Assembly: GCA_028386065.3 (NCBI GenBank)
Contig: JAKUCV010006207.1
Span: 124,001-188,000, forward strand
Source of the DNA: Turnera subulata
Lineage: Eukaryota > Streptophyta > Magnoliopsida > Malpighiales > Passifloraceae
Reading direction: 5' to 3'
DNA: 64,000 nt
A model generated the notes under the pieces. The model was not told the DNA's origin, did not search any database, and saw only the letters and a program-made list of their open reading frames with translations. This document shows positions 1 to 10,346 of this stretch, piece after piece; the stretch's first letter is position 1, and each line of letters begins with the position of its first letter. The position numbers and the translations under genes were made by a program.

Positions 1-46
1 TTGATCCACATAAAGCACAAGCAGATACATAAAAAGAAGATATATC

Positions 47-310
47 ATGGCGACCACAAAACAAGATAGCGAGGAAGATATTCCGACAACAAATTATGAA
101 GACAATGCTTGCTGCATTACCCAGTTGAAGGAGGGATACATCAAAGGTGATCAGACAAAGCATATATCACTAAAGGTGATATTTATGTCAATAGATCCAT
201 TCAATAGACAACCTAGAGGATTTATTTACCAAATCACTTCCTACTTCAACTTTTGGGAAGATGATAAAGAAGATTGGTTTGTGGTGACTTTGAGATATAA
301 AGGGATGTAA
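47..310 (+). pseudogene. Copia RNase H C-terminal fragment
   Basis: This is an 87-residue open stretch. Its middle matches the conserved Copia segment in which an acidic YEDN box is followed by AC(I)xQLKEGYIKGDxTKHIS. In the family this segment lies close to the polyprotein C-terminus and belongs to RNase H. After KHIS the sequence no longer follows the family and ends in an aberrant tail at a TAA, so the end of the polyprotein is broken. The true start lies outside the window; the ATG at 47 is internal to the old frame. Confidence 0.7.
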
Positions 311-450
311 AAATCAGGAGGAGTAGAATACCCACTACACTCTTTTTTCCTTCACCAAGTTTCCCACTGAGTTTTTCTTGGTAAGGTTTTTAACGAGGCA
401 GTTCTCCATAAGCGTATTCTATCCAAAGTACAATGACATTTAAGGGGGAG

Positions 451-930
451 TGTTGTAAATAAATTATGGTGAATATCATTGTTACCATCAAGTAAAAGTT
501 ATTTTTACCATATCAGAATTTACCTCCGGTAAATGTTTTACCCCTACACCTAATATCCAATTGGTTTTATCTTGTTGACCATTTATCCTTCATAATTCTA
601 TTTGTCCTAATCCTACTACCATCTTCTTTTACCTAATATCTTTTTGATTTTATCTTATTAAATTAATCACACTTCTTTGTTTTTATCCTCTTATTTTTAC
701 CGATAAATACCCCTTCATTCATACACACTTACACTTAGATATCCCACTATAAACTTCACTCTCCTCTTATTTCCATGCACCTCCCATCCTAATTTCCCCA
801 TCTATGTTTAATTATTCTCTATTTTCATGATACCATTAAACTTGTATTACTTCCATCAAGGTTATATTATTACCTTGATCAATGTTGATTATTCCATCAA
901 AAGTGAATTTCATCCCTCAATTTTATAACA
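451..930 (+). repeat. 3' LTR of the left-edge Copia element (right end approximate)
   Basis: It begins TGTTGTAAAT right after the polypurine tract AAGGGGGAG. It is AT-rich with pyrimidine blocks and a TATAAACT TATA-like box near 750. The right boundary is set at a CA dinucleotide near 930 and is uncertain. Confidence 0.5.
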
Positions 931-1299
931 TATATGTATTGTTTTATAAATATATATTAACTGAGTAATTTAGTCCATTTGAAAGATAAGAGGATGTCAC
1001 CACTCACCACAAGGAATGGAAAACTACTAAATTGAAATGACAAGATTTGCGGTCCCACCAAGAATCTCAAATTAAATTTGAACATGCTTTAAACTGGACA
1101 TCGAAACTTTAATTCAATTCTACCCATGGTATATAACAATGCGAAAAGTTAGCTACTAATGCAAGATTTTTTGGGATGAATTAAAAAGTTTTCTATTGAT
1201 GTTTCCACGAAACCAACCTTTAAAAGTCTAAACAAGTTTGGATTTCAACATCTTTCTCATTACAATAAAATTTCCCCAAGGAAAGAATAACTTCTTAAC
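931..1299. other. AT-rich intergenic stretch, nothing recognised
   Basis: No reading frame, repeat or RNA gene could be supported here. The sequence is AT-rich and unremarkable. Confidence 0.5.
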
Positions 1300-1425
1300 A
1301 ATTTTTTTTGATTCCTCTACCCGGTATCCGGAGTTTTCCCTGACTAATCCGGATTCGACCTGTGTCACGCACCTAGGGAATAACCTGGAATAATACCTGT
1401 TTTCGCAATGCTCGAGCAGAATAGC
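1300..1425 (-). repeat. SINE-like fragment (minus strand)
   Basis: Read on the minus strand, the sequence has a pol III B-box-like GGTCGAATCC (1351-1360). It continues through GGATTAGTCAGGG and CCGGATACCGGGT and ends in an A-run (T-run 1302-1309 on +). The same core occurs on the + strand at 34913-34968, next to its own A-run. Two copies in opposite orientation, both ending in oligo(A), suggest a dispersed SINE family. The 5' part of this copy is too diverged to place. Confidence 0.5.
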
Positions 1426-1479
1426 ACAAAACCATCTGCTATCTTTTGTGATTTTGAAAGATTTGAGGCTTTCTTTATT

Positions 1480-2196
1480 ACTAGTTTTTAATTATATTTT
1501 TAAAATCACATGGTATAGTATTAATTGTTACCTTGAGAAAAAATTATATATAATAAAGACAGATTTTTTTTATAATCTAGACAAACAGATATGTATTATT
1601 TAGAATTAGTTTATGTAGTGGAATAGGAATATATAAATGGATTATTGTTAATGATATTTGTTAATCATTTGATATTTTAAATTACATAATTTTAATTGTT
1701 AAGTTATATTATTAATAAAGGAAAATATTAAATTATATTATTATTTTTAATTATTATTTCTTTTCGTGGTCGTTGTTCTTTTTGGTAATTTATGTTAACT
1801 GTTCGATTGTATTTCAATTTTTTTTTCTCCATAATTATTTTTGACAATAAACTACAAGTTATGAATTCGTGTGATAATTTTTTTTTCCGTTATTATTCTT
1901 TTTCATAGTCATTGTTCTTATCGTAGTTTTCGTTGATTACTCGACTCTTATTCTCCATAGTTCCACTTGATAATAAATTACAAACACATTCTATCAAGAG
2001 CTCTTGTGATTATTCTTCCTCATGATTATTCTTATTGGTAGACGTTATTTTTGTTCATGGTTTTCGCTAAATTTTTAGGTATTCTTCTTCATAATTCTAT
2101 TATTTTCAATAATTACCGTTCTTCCTAATTTTAGGTAGTTTTTGAGAAAATATAAATAAATTTTAATATATTAATCATTATCCTGAGAGGAACATA
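1480..2196. repeat. Left copy of a diverged ~650-bp AT-rich direct repeat
   Basis: This stretch is related to 15119-15800 on the other side of the gypsy element. Shared landmarks, in the same order, are GACAAACAGAT/GACCAACGAAT, ATTATTRTTAATGATATTT, the Tgaag/TTATATTATTATTTTTMATTA block, TGTTRACTRTTCGATTGT and GATAATAAAYTACAAACACAT. The retrotransposon sits near the start of the second unit. No coding potential was seen. Confidence 0.55.
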
Positions 2197-3521
2197 TATA
2201 TTGTAACAGCCCTGGTAAAAATTTGGATTTTTACCGGACTATAAAAGTCGTTATACAGTGATTTACCTTTGAATTTAATCCTGGGTAATTAATTCAAGGT
2301 AAATCGAGTGTCGTTTTTTGAAACCGAGGCTTTTCACGCGCACGGGATTTTTCCGTGGATTTTACAGGCCAAAATTGGAATTTCTTGGGTCCCAGAATCC
2401 TCAGAAAAATCAGGTTAACCGCGACGGAGCAGACCAGAAATATAACTAAGGAGGTATACTAGTTATCTGCTGGTCCGGATGAAGCTCGCTCTGCATGATT
2501 GAGCTCCTGCACCGCCTTTTTCACTGTTCTTGCTTTTTCTTTTTGCTGTGCCACCGACAGCATCCCATGCTTCATGTCCTAACTTTTTCCTGCATTAAAT
2601 CACTCGAGTTCTCTAAGTCCAGTACACGCAAACTTGAAACCCAGTATTTTTTCTTTTGCAAAACCATGCTTTCATTCCCTGCAAACCAACCAAAAGAAAA
2701 AAAAAAACAACAAACAACCCGCAACCACCGACCGACACCAACCCACACACACACCACCAACCACCCAAGACAACAGCACCTCACACACCACCACCAACAG
2801 CCGACCGCCACCCTTCCTCCTCTCCTTCTCTCCTTCTCTCCTTCTTCGCTCGCCGTCCACCTCACGCGCGACAGCCAAGTCGCGGCTCCACCACCTGCAA
2901 ATGAAATTGCCGCCCTTGCCTGCACGCCACCATACACCACCGCCGCCACCTGCAACTGACACCACAGCCTCACCGCCATCGCCACCAACAAGTGCGACTG
3001 CTGCCGCGCCGCCTCTCCTCCTCCACTCTCCTCCTCGCCGCGCTCTCACCCGACGACGATGCCGAGACGAACCTGCAGACGGCCACGACCCACCACACCT
3101 GCAGCCTCGCGCCGTTGCCCCCTTGCCGTGCAGTGCCGCCGTTCGTCTTCTTCCTCGCATTGCACTGCTACTCGCAGCCGTTCTCGCCCCGCACTGTCCA
3201 GTCTCGCTGTGTCGTTGGCGAACAGAATCACGGTGAGTATGATGGGTTAAAGCCTGAATTAGTCTTTGAGCAGGCTTGAGTTTTGGGCTTGTAATCTTGG
3301 GTTGATGGGCTAAAACGTTTTGGACTTGGATATTATGGTGGGCTGACTCATTTTCCTTTCATATTACATACAGATTAAACTAACGGAAATTAATAAGTAA
3401 TAGCAAAGATTAAAAATTATATATATATATAGGTATACGTTATTTACACATATGATATGGGGAGTATGAAATAAATATGCGGTGTACTACAATATTAGCG
3501 CTATGCATAAACATATCTATA

Positions 3522-3524
<3 letters not shown>

Positions 3525-3567
<43 letters not shown>
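3525..3567. repeat. TA microsatellite
   Basis: Uninterrupted (TA)n inside the 5' LTR. The 3' LTR has only short TA runs at the matching place (about 13915-13935), so the tract expanded after insertion or differed between copies. Confidence 0.9.
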
Positions 3568-3568
<1 letters not shown>

Positions 3569-3767
3569 CCTATAAGTATCCATCGAGTATAATTAACATG
3601 GTGATACTATAAACGAATTACGGAAGTAGATTATTATAAGCATGTCATTTGGTTGTGCATTTATGTGATTATATGTTGATACATCTAGGTGAAGAGGACG
3701 TAAATGAGGGCTTGGAACCCGTGGGAGAAATTCACGAGGAATTTATCAGCCAAGGTGAGGATAAGTA

Positions 3768-5441
3768 CGTTAGAGCAAAAGCCCTTAGCTAGAGGGGGGG
3801 TGAATAGCGATAATCGAATTAAAACGAAATAGGCAGGAATCAAATGCGGAATTGAAAGATTGAAGGACACAACCAATTTATCCTGGTTCACACACACTCT
3901 ACTAGTGTGGCTAATCCAGCCCTTCAAGTCTCACTTGAAGATTTCACTATCTAGTGTTAAGCTTACGGATGCTTAACAAACCGTTACAACCTAGGAATTC
4001 TAGTCACAAGAATCCTAAACCTGAGAGTTCAAGTCACATGAACCTCAACACTCTTGCTTGAAGATACCTCACTTCAAGACTTCTCACATAAGAAGATATA
4101 CCCTCTTCATATGAATCTAACCAAGGGAACTAACCTCCCTCAAGGTGTATAACAACACAATAATCACTCAAACAAGAGGTCTCTCTCAAAGAACAGATAT
4201 GAGTGTACAAATGAAGCTCTAAAAGGCAACTCTCAAATCCTCAATAGGATATTGGCTCAACAAAGATTTCTATAAATGTATGGAATGAATGCTTGAATGT
4301 AGAGAGTTGATTCATTTCAATCAGAGCTAAAAATGCTTAATTTGTAGCTCTGAAAAGTCATGGAGCCGTTTGAAATCCACCAAAGAAAAAGCTTTAAACA
4401 AAACATAGTGGGTGTTAAAAGTTGTCAGCAGTAACGGCCATAACATCGATGTTTTACTTCTCAACATCGATGTTTTGTCCAGTAAATTTGAATTATTGGA
4501 CTAACGATAACTAAAACATCGATGTTCTCAAACCCAACATCGATATTATTTTTATTCTGTGTAAAACTGATTAAAGCTTCATATGAAGAACATCAATGTT
4601 TGAAAACCAACATCGATGTTATTTTGCTTCTGTGAAAAAGTGATGAAAACTGATCATTGAAGAACATCGATGTTTTAATTCACAACATCGATGTTATTTT
4701 GCTTCTGTGAAAAACGATTAAAACTGACCATTGAAGAACATCGATGTTATGAAATCCAACATCGATGTTTTGCTTATGTAAAGAATATTTTCAAATGCAA
4801 CGGTCATTAGAACATCGATGTTTAGGATGCCAACATCGATGTTATTTGCCTACTGCCAACTTTTGGAAAATTCTTTGAAGGCAGGAACATCGATGTTTAG
4901 AAGGCAACATCGATGTTATTTTGGCTCGGCAAAAACAAATTGAAACTGACCGTTTTGGAACATCGATGTTACAAATTAGAACATCGATGTTATGACTAGT
5001 TTTAAAAGCAATGGTCACTAGAACATCGATGTTTGGGATTCCAACATCGATGTTCTGAGCCTTCTGCCTGTTTTGAAGAATTGTGCAAAGGCAGGAACAT
5101 CGATGTTTAAATGCACAACATCGATGTTCATCAGCTCGAAAAACATTTTTATGCTTGGAAATATGTTATGTTATGCATGAGCAAAATTCATCTTATTTTG
5201 AGCCAATGTCCTAGAAGAGTTGAGTGTTATACCTTGTACAATTTATGAATCTAACTCTTCTTTCTTGCTCTTCAATTCTTGTGCTCATTCACTTTCATCC
5301 TTTGCTCTTGAGTGGTTTCTTTTGCTTGAGGATTGGTTTGACTTCATTTCTTTTTGCTTCATTCTTTTTCCTTCATCTTTGTCATGATCTTGAATTGGTT
5401 TGTCAATTATCAAAACCTGCAATGAACCATGGGTTCTAATA
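3768..5441 (-). repeat. LTR (left copy) of the nested Copia, with palindrome array
   Basis: It is 1674 bp long. It carries 20 sites of the palindrome AACATCGATGTT between 4442 and 5128, of which 18 are perfect and two have single changes (ATCGATATT near 4541, ACATCAATGTT near 4593). The sites match the right LTR one for one. Confidence 0.9.
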
Positions 5442-5919
5442 ATTTCTCCCTTTTTGATAATGACAAACAATTAGAAGTATATGCCAATATTAGAGGTATA
5501 TGTTAACACAATAATTCCCCCTATATATTTTAATTTATATGATTCCCCCTATCTAGACGCATATGCTTCTTCTTATCATCTAGATGCATGCATATACTTC
5601 TTCATATCTTCCCCCTTTTGGCATTAGCAAAAAGAAATGATGATGCATATAGTTATTCTTCCCCCTTAAGGTATGACTTATAATTCCCCTTAAGTTCATG
5701 CATATGGCAAAGTATTTTATGGAAAACAAAACATAAAGGATAACAAGGATAAGGGTTTAGAAAGATGGTTCCTAGTTTCCATCATTATCATCATCCTCAT
5801 CAGTAGCTTCATCCTCATTATGTTACTTCTACAGCAAGCCATATTCCCCCTTTCTCTTGGTCTTAGTGAGGGGTACCGAACATCGATTTTCTGTCACCTT
5901 TTGGTCTAATTTTGCACTA

Positions 5920-6150
5920 TCACTCAGTCTTGCACTTCCTTCGAAATCGAACAAGTGTGGCCACTTTCAAGAATTTGGATGCTTCTTTGGTCATTTGCTT
6001 GGAGCATCCGCTATCAAGGTACCAAAGTACACTTGATGCCTTCAAGCATACCTGCAAAACATTAATCAAAGGGATTTTGGTACCCAAATCTTTTTGGGTC
6101 CTTGAGAGTGAGTAGAAGCATGCTGATAATGAGCTTCTTGTTGTGCCCAA
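5920..6150 (-). pseudogene. Copia protease N-terminal fragment
   Basis: Overlapping the end of gag in another frame is a short stretch containing WYLDSGCSKQMT, the Copia aspartic protease active-site region (DSG). It stops after about 30 further residues, and the rest of pol is missing. The following 450 bp to the LTR contain only T- and C-rich 3' sequence (minus-strand ...CCAAAAGGGGGAAG), typical of the 3' untranslated part of such elements. Confidence 0.75.
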
Positions 6151-7319
6151 TGCCTATGTCTAGTGAAGCACACAGGAGCAATGTGTCCTATCCTATTACA
6201 ATAATGGCATATGACATTTGGGTTGTGCATTCTCCTAGGTTGATAATAGTTATTGTGTTGTCTATGTTTGTAATCTCTACTAAACTTGTCTTGCTTAGGT
6301 ATAACCTTATTTTCCCTAGGATGAGGCTTAGGTTTCCTAGGTTGAGGCTCAAATTTCTTCCTAGTCTTAGTCTCAACTTCTTTCTTCTTAGGTTCATTTT
6401 TAAAACCTACTTCATGTCTAGTAGATTGCAAGTTGTCTAGTATGGAGTCCAAGTTCTTTTGAGGTGTATTGAACCTATTTAATGTAGTTTCAAGTTTTTC
6501 AACTTGATTCTTTAAGGAGTTACATGTAGAACATGCTTTAGATGAGCTTTCAGGCTTATTTGCACTCCTCTTTCCATAGAACTTATTTTCCTCTATAAGT
6601 TTCTCATTTTCTTTTAATAGCTTTTCTTTATCTTTTTCAAGCTGTTCATTCTCACTCAACAGTTTTTCCTTTTCACTTGATAATTTCTCATTATCACTTA
6701 GCAATTTCTCCTCATTATTTGACAGCTTCTTATTATCACCTAACACTTTCTCATTATCATTTGAAAATTTCTCATTGTCTTTTTCCAAAGTTGTGATATG
6801 TTTCTTTAAACTTTTGTTAACTTTAGAAACAGAAATGAATTGACTATATAGTTCACTAAAAGCATGTTGTAATTCGTCAAATGTAAAATCTTCATTTGAG
6901 TGAGAGGTACTTACCTCTTCCGGCTTTTCTTCTTTTGCCATGAGGCAGAAGTTGGCCGCTTCATCTTTCTTGCTGTCGGTTTCCTCATATATAACCTCCA
7001 GCATATCCCACATCTCCTTAGCTGTTGTGCAGCGCGAAATTATTTGGAGTTCAATTGGATTTACCGCACAATGGAGCATGTTGATTGCCTTGAGGTTGCT
7101 TTCGACTTTCTTAATATCATCTGCGCTGTAATCTGCTTCCGTCTTGGTTGGAATTTGATCACCGTTCTTTATTATTAACCAAACGACAAAGTTGGTGGCT
7201 TGGATGAAGATTCTCATCCTCTCCTTCCAATATGTATAGTTCGTCCCATCTAAGAACGGTGGACGGGTGATAGATTGTCCTTCAATGATTCCTGCATACA
7301 AAGCACTAGAAAAAGCCAT
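6066..7319 (-). CDS. Copia gag polyprotein (417 aa)
   Basis: This is the retrotransposon capsid/nucleocapsid protein, which in the family assembles cytoplasmic particles and binds the RNA genome. The N-terminus (MAFSSALYAG) leads into the Copia gag signature PPFLDGTNYTYWKERMRIF at about residues 20-38. A TAKEMWDMLEVIYE stretch follows near residues 98-111. A long charged coiled coil (about 175-255) is built of near-repeats of NEKL(L/S). A CCHC zinc knuckle CHYCNRIGHIAPVC lies at about 371-384. The ATG lies about 50 bp after the minus-strand 5' LTR, as expected for this family. The frame is intact, unlike most others in the window. It may be kept for mobilisation, or simply be young. Confidence 0.85.
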   Translation of the reverse strand: MAFSSALYAGIIEGQSITRPPFLDGTNYTYWKERMRIFIQATNFVVWLIIKNGDQIPTKTEADYSADDIKKVESNLKAINMLHCAVNPIELQIISRCTTAKEMWDMLEVIYEETDSKKDEAANFCLMAKEEKPEEVSTSHSNEDFTFDELQHAFSELYSQFISVSKVNKSLKKHITTLEKDNEKFSNDNEKVLGDNKKLSNNEEKLLSDNEKLSSEKEKLLSENEQLEKDKEKLLKENEKLIEENKFYGKRSANKPESSSKACSTCNSLKNQVEKLETTLNRFNTPQKNLDSILDNLQSTRHEVGFKNEPKKKEVETKTRKKFEPQPRKPKPHPRENKVIPKQDKFSRDYKHRQHNNYYQPRRMHNPNVICHYCNRIGHIAPVCFTRHRHWAQQEAHYQHASTHSQGPKKIWVPKSL

Positions 7320-7371
7320 GGAAAGTCTCTCAAACGGTTAAGTCTTCAGAGAGTTAGGCTCCGCTACAAAT

Positions 7372-9045
7372 TGTTAGAGCAAAAGCCCTTCGCTAGAGGG
7401 GGGGTGAATAGCGATAATCGAATTAAAACGAAATAGGCAGGAATCAAATGCGGAATTGAAAGATTGAAGGACACAACCAATTTATCCTGGTTCACACACA
7501 CTCTACTAGTGTGGCTAATCCAGCCCTTCAAGTCTCACTTGAAGATTTCACTATCTAGTGTTAAGCTTACGGGTGCTTAACAAACCGTTACAACCTAGGA
7601 ATTCTAGTCACAAGAATCCTAAACCTGAGAGTTCAAGTCACATGAACCTCAACACTCTTGCTTGAAGATACCTCACTTCAAGACTTCTCACATAAGAAGA
7701 TATACCCTCTTCTTATGAATCTAACCAAGGGAACTAACCTCCCTCAAGGTGTATAACAACACAATAATCACTCAAACAAGAGGTCTCTCTCAAAGAACAG
7801 ATATGAGTGTACAAGTGAAGCTCTAAAAGGCAACTCTCAAATCCTCAATAGGATATTGGCTCAACAAAGATTTCTATAAATGTATGGAATGAATGCTTGA
7901 ATGTAGAGAATTGATTCATTTCAATCAGAGCTGAAAATGCTTAATTTGTAGCTGTGAAAAGTCATGGAGCCGTTTGAAATCCACCCAAGAAAAAGCTTTA
8001 AACAAAACATAGTGGGTGCTAAATGTTGTCAGCAGTAACGGCCATAACATCGATGTTTTACTTCTCAACATCGATGTTTTGTTCAGTAAATTTGAATTAT
8101 TGGACTAACGGTAACTAAAACATCGATGTTCTCAAACCCAACATCGATGTTATTTTGATTCTGTGTAAAACTGATTAAAGCTTCATATGAAGAACATCGA
8201 TGTTTGAAAACCAACATCGATGTTATTTTGCTTCTGTGAAAAAGTGACGAAAACTGATCATTGAAGAACATCGATGTTTTAATTTACAACATCGATGTTA
8301 TTTTGCTTCTGTGAAAAACGATTAAAACTGACCATTGAAGAACATCGATGTTATGAAATCCAACATCGATGTTTTGCTTATGTAAAGAATATTTTCAAAT
8401 GCAACGGTCATTAGAACATCGATGTTTAGGATGCCAACATCGATGTTATTTGCCTACTGCCAACTTTTGGAAAATTCTTTGAAGGCAGGAACATCGATGT
8501 TTAGAAGGCAACATCGATGTTATTTTGGCTCGGCAAAAACAAATTGAAACTGACCATTTTGGAACATCGATGTTACAAATTAGAACATCGATGTTATGAC
8601 TAGTTTTAAAAGCAACGGTCACTAAAACATCGATGTTTGGGATTCCAACATCGATGTTCTGAGCCTTCTGCCTGTTTTGAAGAATTGTGCAAAGGCAGGA
8701 ACATCGATGTTTAAATCCACAACATCGATGTTCATCAGCTCGAAAAATATTTTTATGCTTGGAAATATGTTATGTTATGCATGAGCAAAATTCATCTTAT
8801 TTTGAGCCAATGTCCTAGAAGAGTTGAGTGTTATACCTTGTACAATTTATGAATCTAACTCTTCTTTCTTGCTCTTCAATTCTTGTGCTCATTCACTTTC
8901 ATCCTTTGCTCTTGAGTGGTTTCTTTTGCTTGAGGATTGGTTTGACTTCATTTCTTTTTGCTTCATTCTTTTTCCTTCATCTTTGTCATGATCTTGAATT
9001 GGTTTGTCAATTATCAAAACCTGCAATGAACCATGGGTTCTAACA
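7372..9045 (-). repeat. LTR (right copy) of the nested Copia, with palindrome array
   Basis: It is 1674 bp long, begins TGTTAGAGC and ends GGTTCTAACA. All 20 AACATCGATGTT palindromes (8046-8732) are perfect. The reading frames seen here (8828-9043 and its twin 5224-5439) are identical LTR sequence, not genes. Confidence 0.9.
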
Positions 9046-10104
9046 AAGTAAATATTTATATACTGCCCGTGATATCAAGTTGTTGTTTGTTTACTATGAG
9101 TGATAATTGCTGGTATGATACTACTTTTGTGACTGTGATTGGTTTTTGATGTAAATGATGATGTTGGAATTGTTGGTAAAAGTAAGTTTATTGTTGTTGT
9201 TGTTGACTGTGAGAATTGTGTGAGTTAAGTACCGAGGGTACTATCATGTGATGACTGATTGGTTAAGTTTGTATTATCCAGATGAGCTGAGAGGTCGTAA
9301 GCCTGTTCGAGACAATGAATAATAGACGGTTAATAGTAAAGTGGAAACAAGCTGAGAAAGAAGGAAATAATAAAACTGAAACACTTAGACGTCTAGCAAG
9401 TCACAGTTAAATGTTGGAACAGCCAGATGGTAGTTTTTTATTTTATGGTGCTGGGGGAGAGTGTGCTTGGGGTCTGCTCCCTGTACCAATTTTTATTTTA
9501 GGCGCTGGGGGAGAGTGTCCTTGGGGTCTGCTCCCTGTCTATGCTAGTTATTACGTGGAGGTACCAGGGCGGGGTCCACGGAATAGCTAGCATGACTACC
9601 TGGCGACGACCACCATTTAACTAGTGATAGAGGCCCTGATAATAAAATTGGAATAGCGTGTCTAGAATCACAAAGTGTGTTATTTAAGGTTTGTGAGATT
9701 CTTAGTTAATTATTGTTGATGTGACTTGGTTATTATCGGTTGCCTGTATATTTGTCTTTACTTATGGATTTCACCCGGTGAGCACTTCGGACTCACCCCT
9801 CGCCTGCATGACTCGGACACGTAGTTTGGTTTGTGCTGAGTACATGAACATACATGGCAAGCTGCAGTGTACCCTCGGACAGGACTCGGATCCATTAGAT
9901 TGCGTTAGGTTTTGCATATGGTGTATTGAGTATTTAAATGCTTCCGCTGTGCTAATGTTGTTGTTGTACCCGAGGTTGGGTGATTGATATTATATTGGGC
10001 CATTGGGTTGGATTTCCTATTGTATAAGTTGTTTCTGCCACGTGTCGGCACTGTTGTTCGATAAATACTGTGTATTGGGTAAATAGTAGTCGGGGTGTTT
10101 CAAT

Positions 10105-10121
10105 TTGGTAGCGGAGCGGGC
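10105..10121 (+). other. Primer-binding-like site of the TGTAACAG element
   Basis: TTTGGTAGCGGAGCGGG starts two bases after the 5' LTR end. It resembles the initiator-Met type site TGGTATCAGAGC seen in many plant elements, but with differences. Confidence 0.5.
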
Positions 10122-10298
10122 GGTAGGTCCTTGGGTGATTGTTTTGCTTATTTCCTGTGTATAGCTCGCTCCATATTTTTATCATTTTGCATTTATATCA
10201 TTTAGTTAGTACATGATGGATCCAGTCGACGGACGCCAGCTTACCACAGAACATTCACATAAGAGGTAATTGATGCCATAAACATACAGAAACATAAA

Positions 10299-10346
10299 TA
10301 TTATTATTATTACTAATATTATTATTACATTATTATTATTATTATT
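10299..10346. repeat. ATT/AAT microsatellite
   Basis: Imperfect (TTA)n tract in the interior of the gypsy element, directly beside the antisense LINE-like fragment. Confidence 0.85.

Larger units (their letters stand above)
1..930 (+). mobile_element. 3' end of a Ty1/Copia retrotransposon
   Basis: The element enters from the left edge. Its coding tail (47-310) resembles the end of a Copia RNase H, with a YEDNACCITQLKEGYIKGD-type stretch followed by TKHIS. The reading frame then degenerates, and the usual ADLFTK motif is not visible. A purine-rich tract (441-450) directly precedes a TGTTGTAAAT sequence that starts the 3' LTR at 451. The LTR end is placed near 930 at a CA, but without the 5' LTR or a target duplication this is approximate. 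Assignment to Copia rests on the RNase H motif and the tract-LTR junction. Confidence 0.75.
3768..9045 (-). mobile_element. Nested non-autonomous Copia element (antisense, pol deleted)
   Basis: Two direct LTRs of exactly 1674 bp (3768-5441 and 7372-9045) bound a 1930-bp interior. The 5-bp duplication AAGTA lies at 3763-3767 and 9046-9050. The ends form the inverted repeat TGTTAGA...TCTAACA; the left LTR has lost it by single changes (CG for TG, TA for CA). The interior encodes, on the minus strand, a gag and the first part of a protease; integrase, RT and RNase H are absent. A primer-binding-like TTTGTAGCGGAGCC follows the minus-strand 5' LTR, and a purine tract (minus AAAAAGGGAGAAAT, about 5442-5456) precedes the 3' LTR. 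The LTRs differ at only a few tens of positions, so insertion is fairly recent. Confidence 0.9.
2202..10102 (+). repeat. 5' LTR of the TGTAACAG gypsy element (split by a nested Copia)
   Basis: It is collinear with the 3' LTR at 12607-15118 once the insertion 3768-9050 (with its duplication AAGTA) is removed, leaving about 2.6 kb. It contains a TA microsatellite (about 3525-3567) and a second copy of a roughly 60-bp unit near 9447-9540 that the 3' LTR has once. A GC- and CT-rich island (2700-3235) gives several spurious proline/threonine-rich reading frames. Confidence 0.85.

Noticed and set aside
2495..3279. Overlapping 60-200 residue proline/threonine/serine-rich frames on both strands
   Set aside because: They lie in the GC- and CT-rich island of the gypsy LTR, are repeated at 12899-13674 in the other LTR with frame-breaking differences, and show no domain.
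4442..5128. Regularly spaced repeats resembling a CRISPR array
   Set aside because: The repeats are 12-bp palindromes inside both LTRs of a eukaryotic retrotransposon, with related spacers; there is no cas gene and this is a plant genome.
8828..9043. A 71-residue hydrophobic frame, identical at 5224-5439
   Set aside because: Identical because both lie in the two LTRs of the same element; no family resemblance and antisense to gag.
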